A stretch of DNA of 5,603 nt from SBBG01 sp033717875 (GTDB lineage: Bacteria; Pseudomonadota; Gammaproteobacteria; Ga0077554; Ga007554). The translations under genes were made by a program, and so were the position numbers. Of this stretch, positions 5,571 through 5,603 are shown piece after piece. The DNA is taken from NCBI GenBank assembly GCA_033717875.1, contig JADDKJ010000073.1:1-5603 (forward strand), written 5' to 3'. The number at the start of each line of letters is the position of its first letter. Positions within the stretch are counted from its first letter, which is position 1. The notes below the pieces were generated by a model. It did not search any database. It was not told the DNA's origin and was given only the letters and a program-made list of their open reading frames with translations.

Positions 5571-5603
5571 ATGAAGATTACAACGATTGGGTTGGATTTG
5601 GCA
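5571..5603 (+). CDS. IS110-family transposase, first 11 residues
   Basis: Translation gives MKITTIGLDLA and runs off the window. IS110/IS1111 transposases (DEDD recombinases with a RuvC-like fold) typically begin in this way, for example with a VGLDLAK segment whose Asp is the first catalytic residue (here Asp9). The rest is not visible, so intactness and subgroup cannot be judged. A strong AGGAGAGGAG precedes the ATG by 6 nt. The call rests on a very short peptide plus the typical leader. Confidence 0.75.
   Translation, partial: MKITTIGLDLA

Larger units (their letters stand above)
5466..5603 (+). mobile_element. Left end of an IS110-family insertion sequence
   Basis: The transposase start MKITTIGLDLA marks an IS110/IS1111-family element running off the right edge. 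Its left boundary lies between the intact DUF5658 stop (5465) and the start of the leader inverted repeat (5486). It cannot be fixed because these elements lack regular terminal repeats and often make no target duplication. The noncoding leader is only about 85-105 nt. The element separates the nlpD operon from whatever lies beyond. Confidence 0.7.

Overview
The window looks like chromosomal DNA of a GC-rich gammaproteobacterium. The main support is the block surE-pcm-nlpD (2672-4949), the usual gammaproteobacterial stationary-phase/repair neighbourhood that normally leads into rpoS. I cannot name a genus from the sequence.

Left part (1-1288) is a scrap zone of accessory DNA. It opens with the 3' end of an IS3-family insertion sequence (transposase tail to 101, likely IS end near 158). 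Next to it is a short in-frame remnant of a hicA-type toxin gene (to 214), followed by an intact hicB-type antitoxin gene (226-438). The stop codon of hicB lies in a half-site resembling integron attC, and a weak intrinsic terminator follows. On the minus strand there is then the C-terminal ~174 residues of an ABC exporter ATPase (582-1106). It lacks Walker A, and its break point abuts small palindromes and a 57-nt pure pyrimidine tract.

Centre (1289-2557, minus): a complete polytopic membrane protein of the MgtC/DUF4010 type. It diverges from surE across a 114-bp AT-richer intergenic region that should hold both promoters.

Right part (2672-5465, plus): SurE nucleotidase and Pcm repair methyltransferase are coupled by an ATGA overlap. 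The NlpD-like lipoprotein follows 20 nt later, with a LysM domain and a LytM domain that has lost its active site. SurE and Pcm act on cytoplasmic nucleotide and protein damage metabolism; NlpD acts in the periplasm as a probable activator of cell-wall amidases. In the place where rpoS is usually found there is instead a small DUF5658-like membrane protein with a GTG start. It is followed at once by the left end of an IS110-family element (about 5466-5603), with only the first 11 transposase codons in the window. The leader of that transposase can fold into a nested structure that buries its ribosome binding site, the most interesting unexplained signal here.
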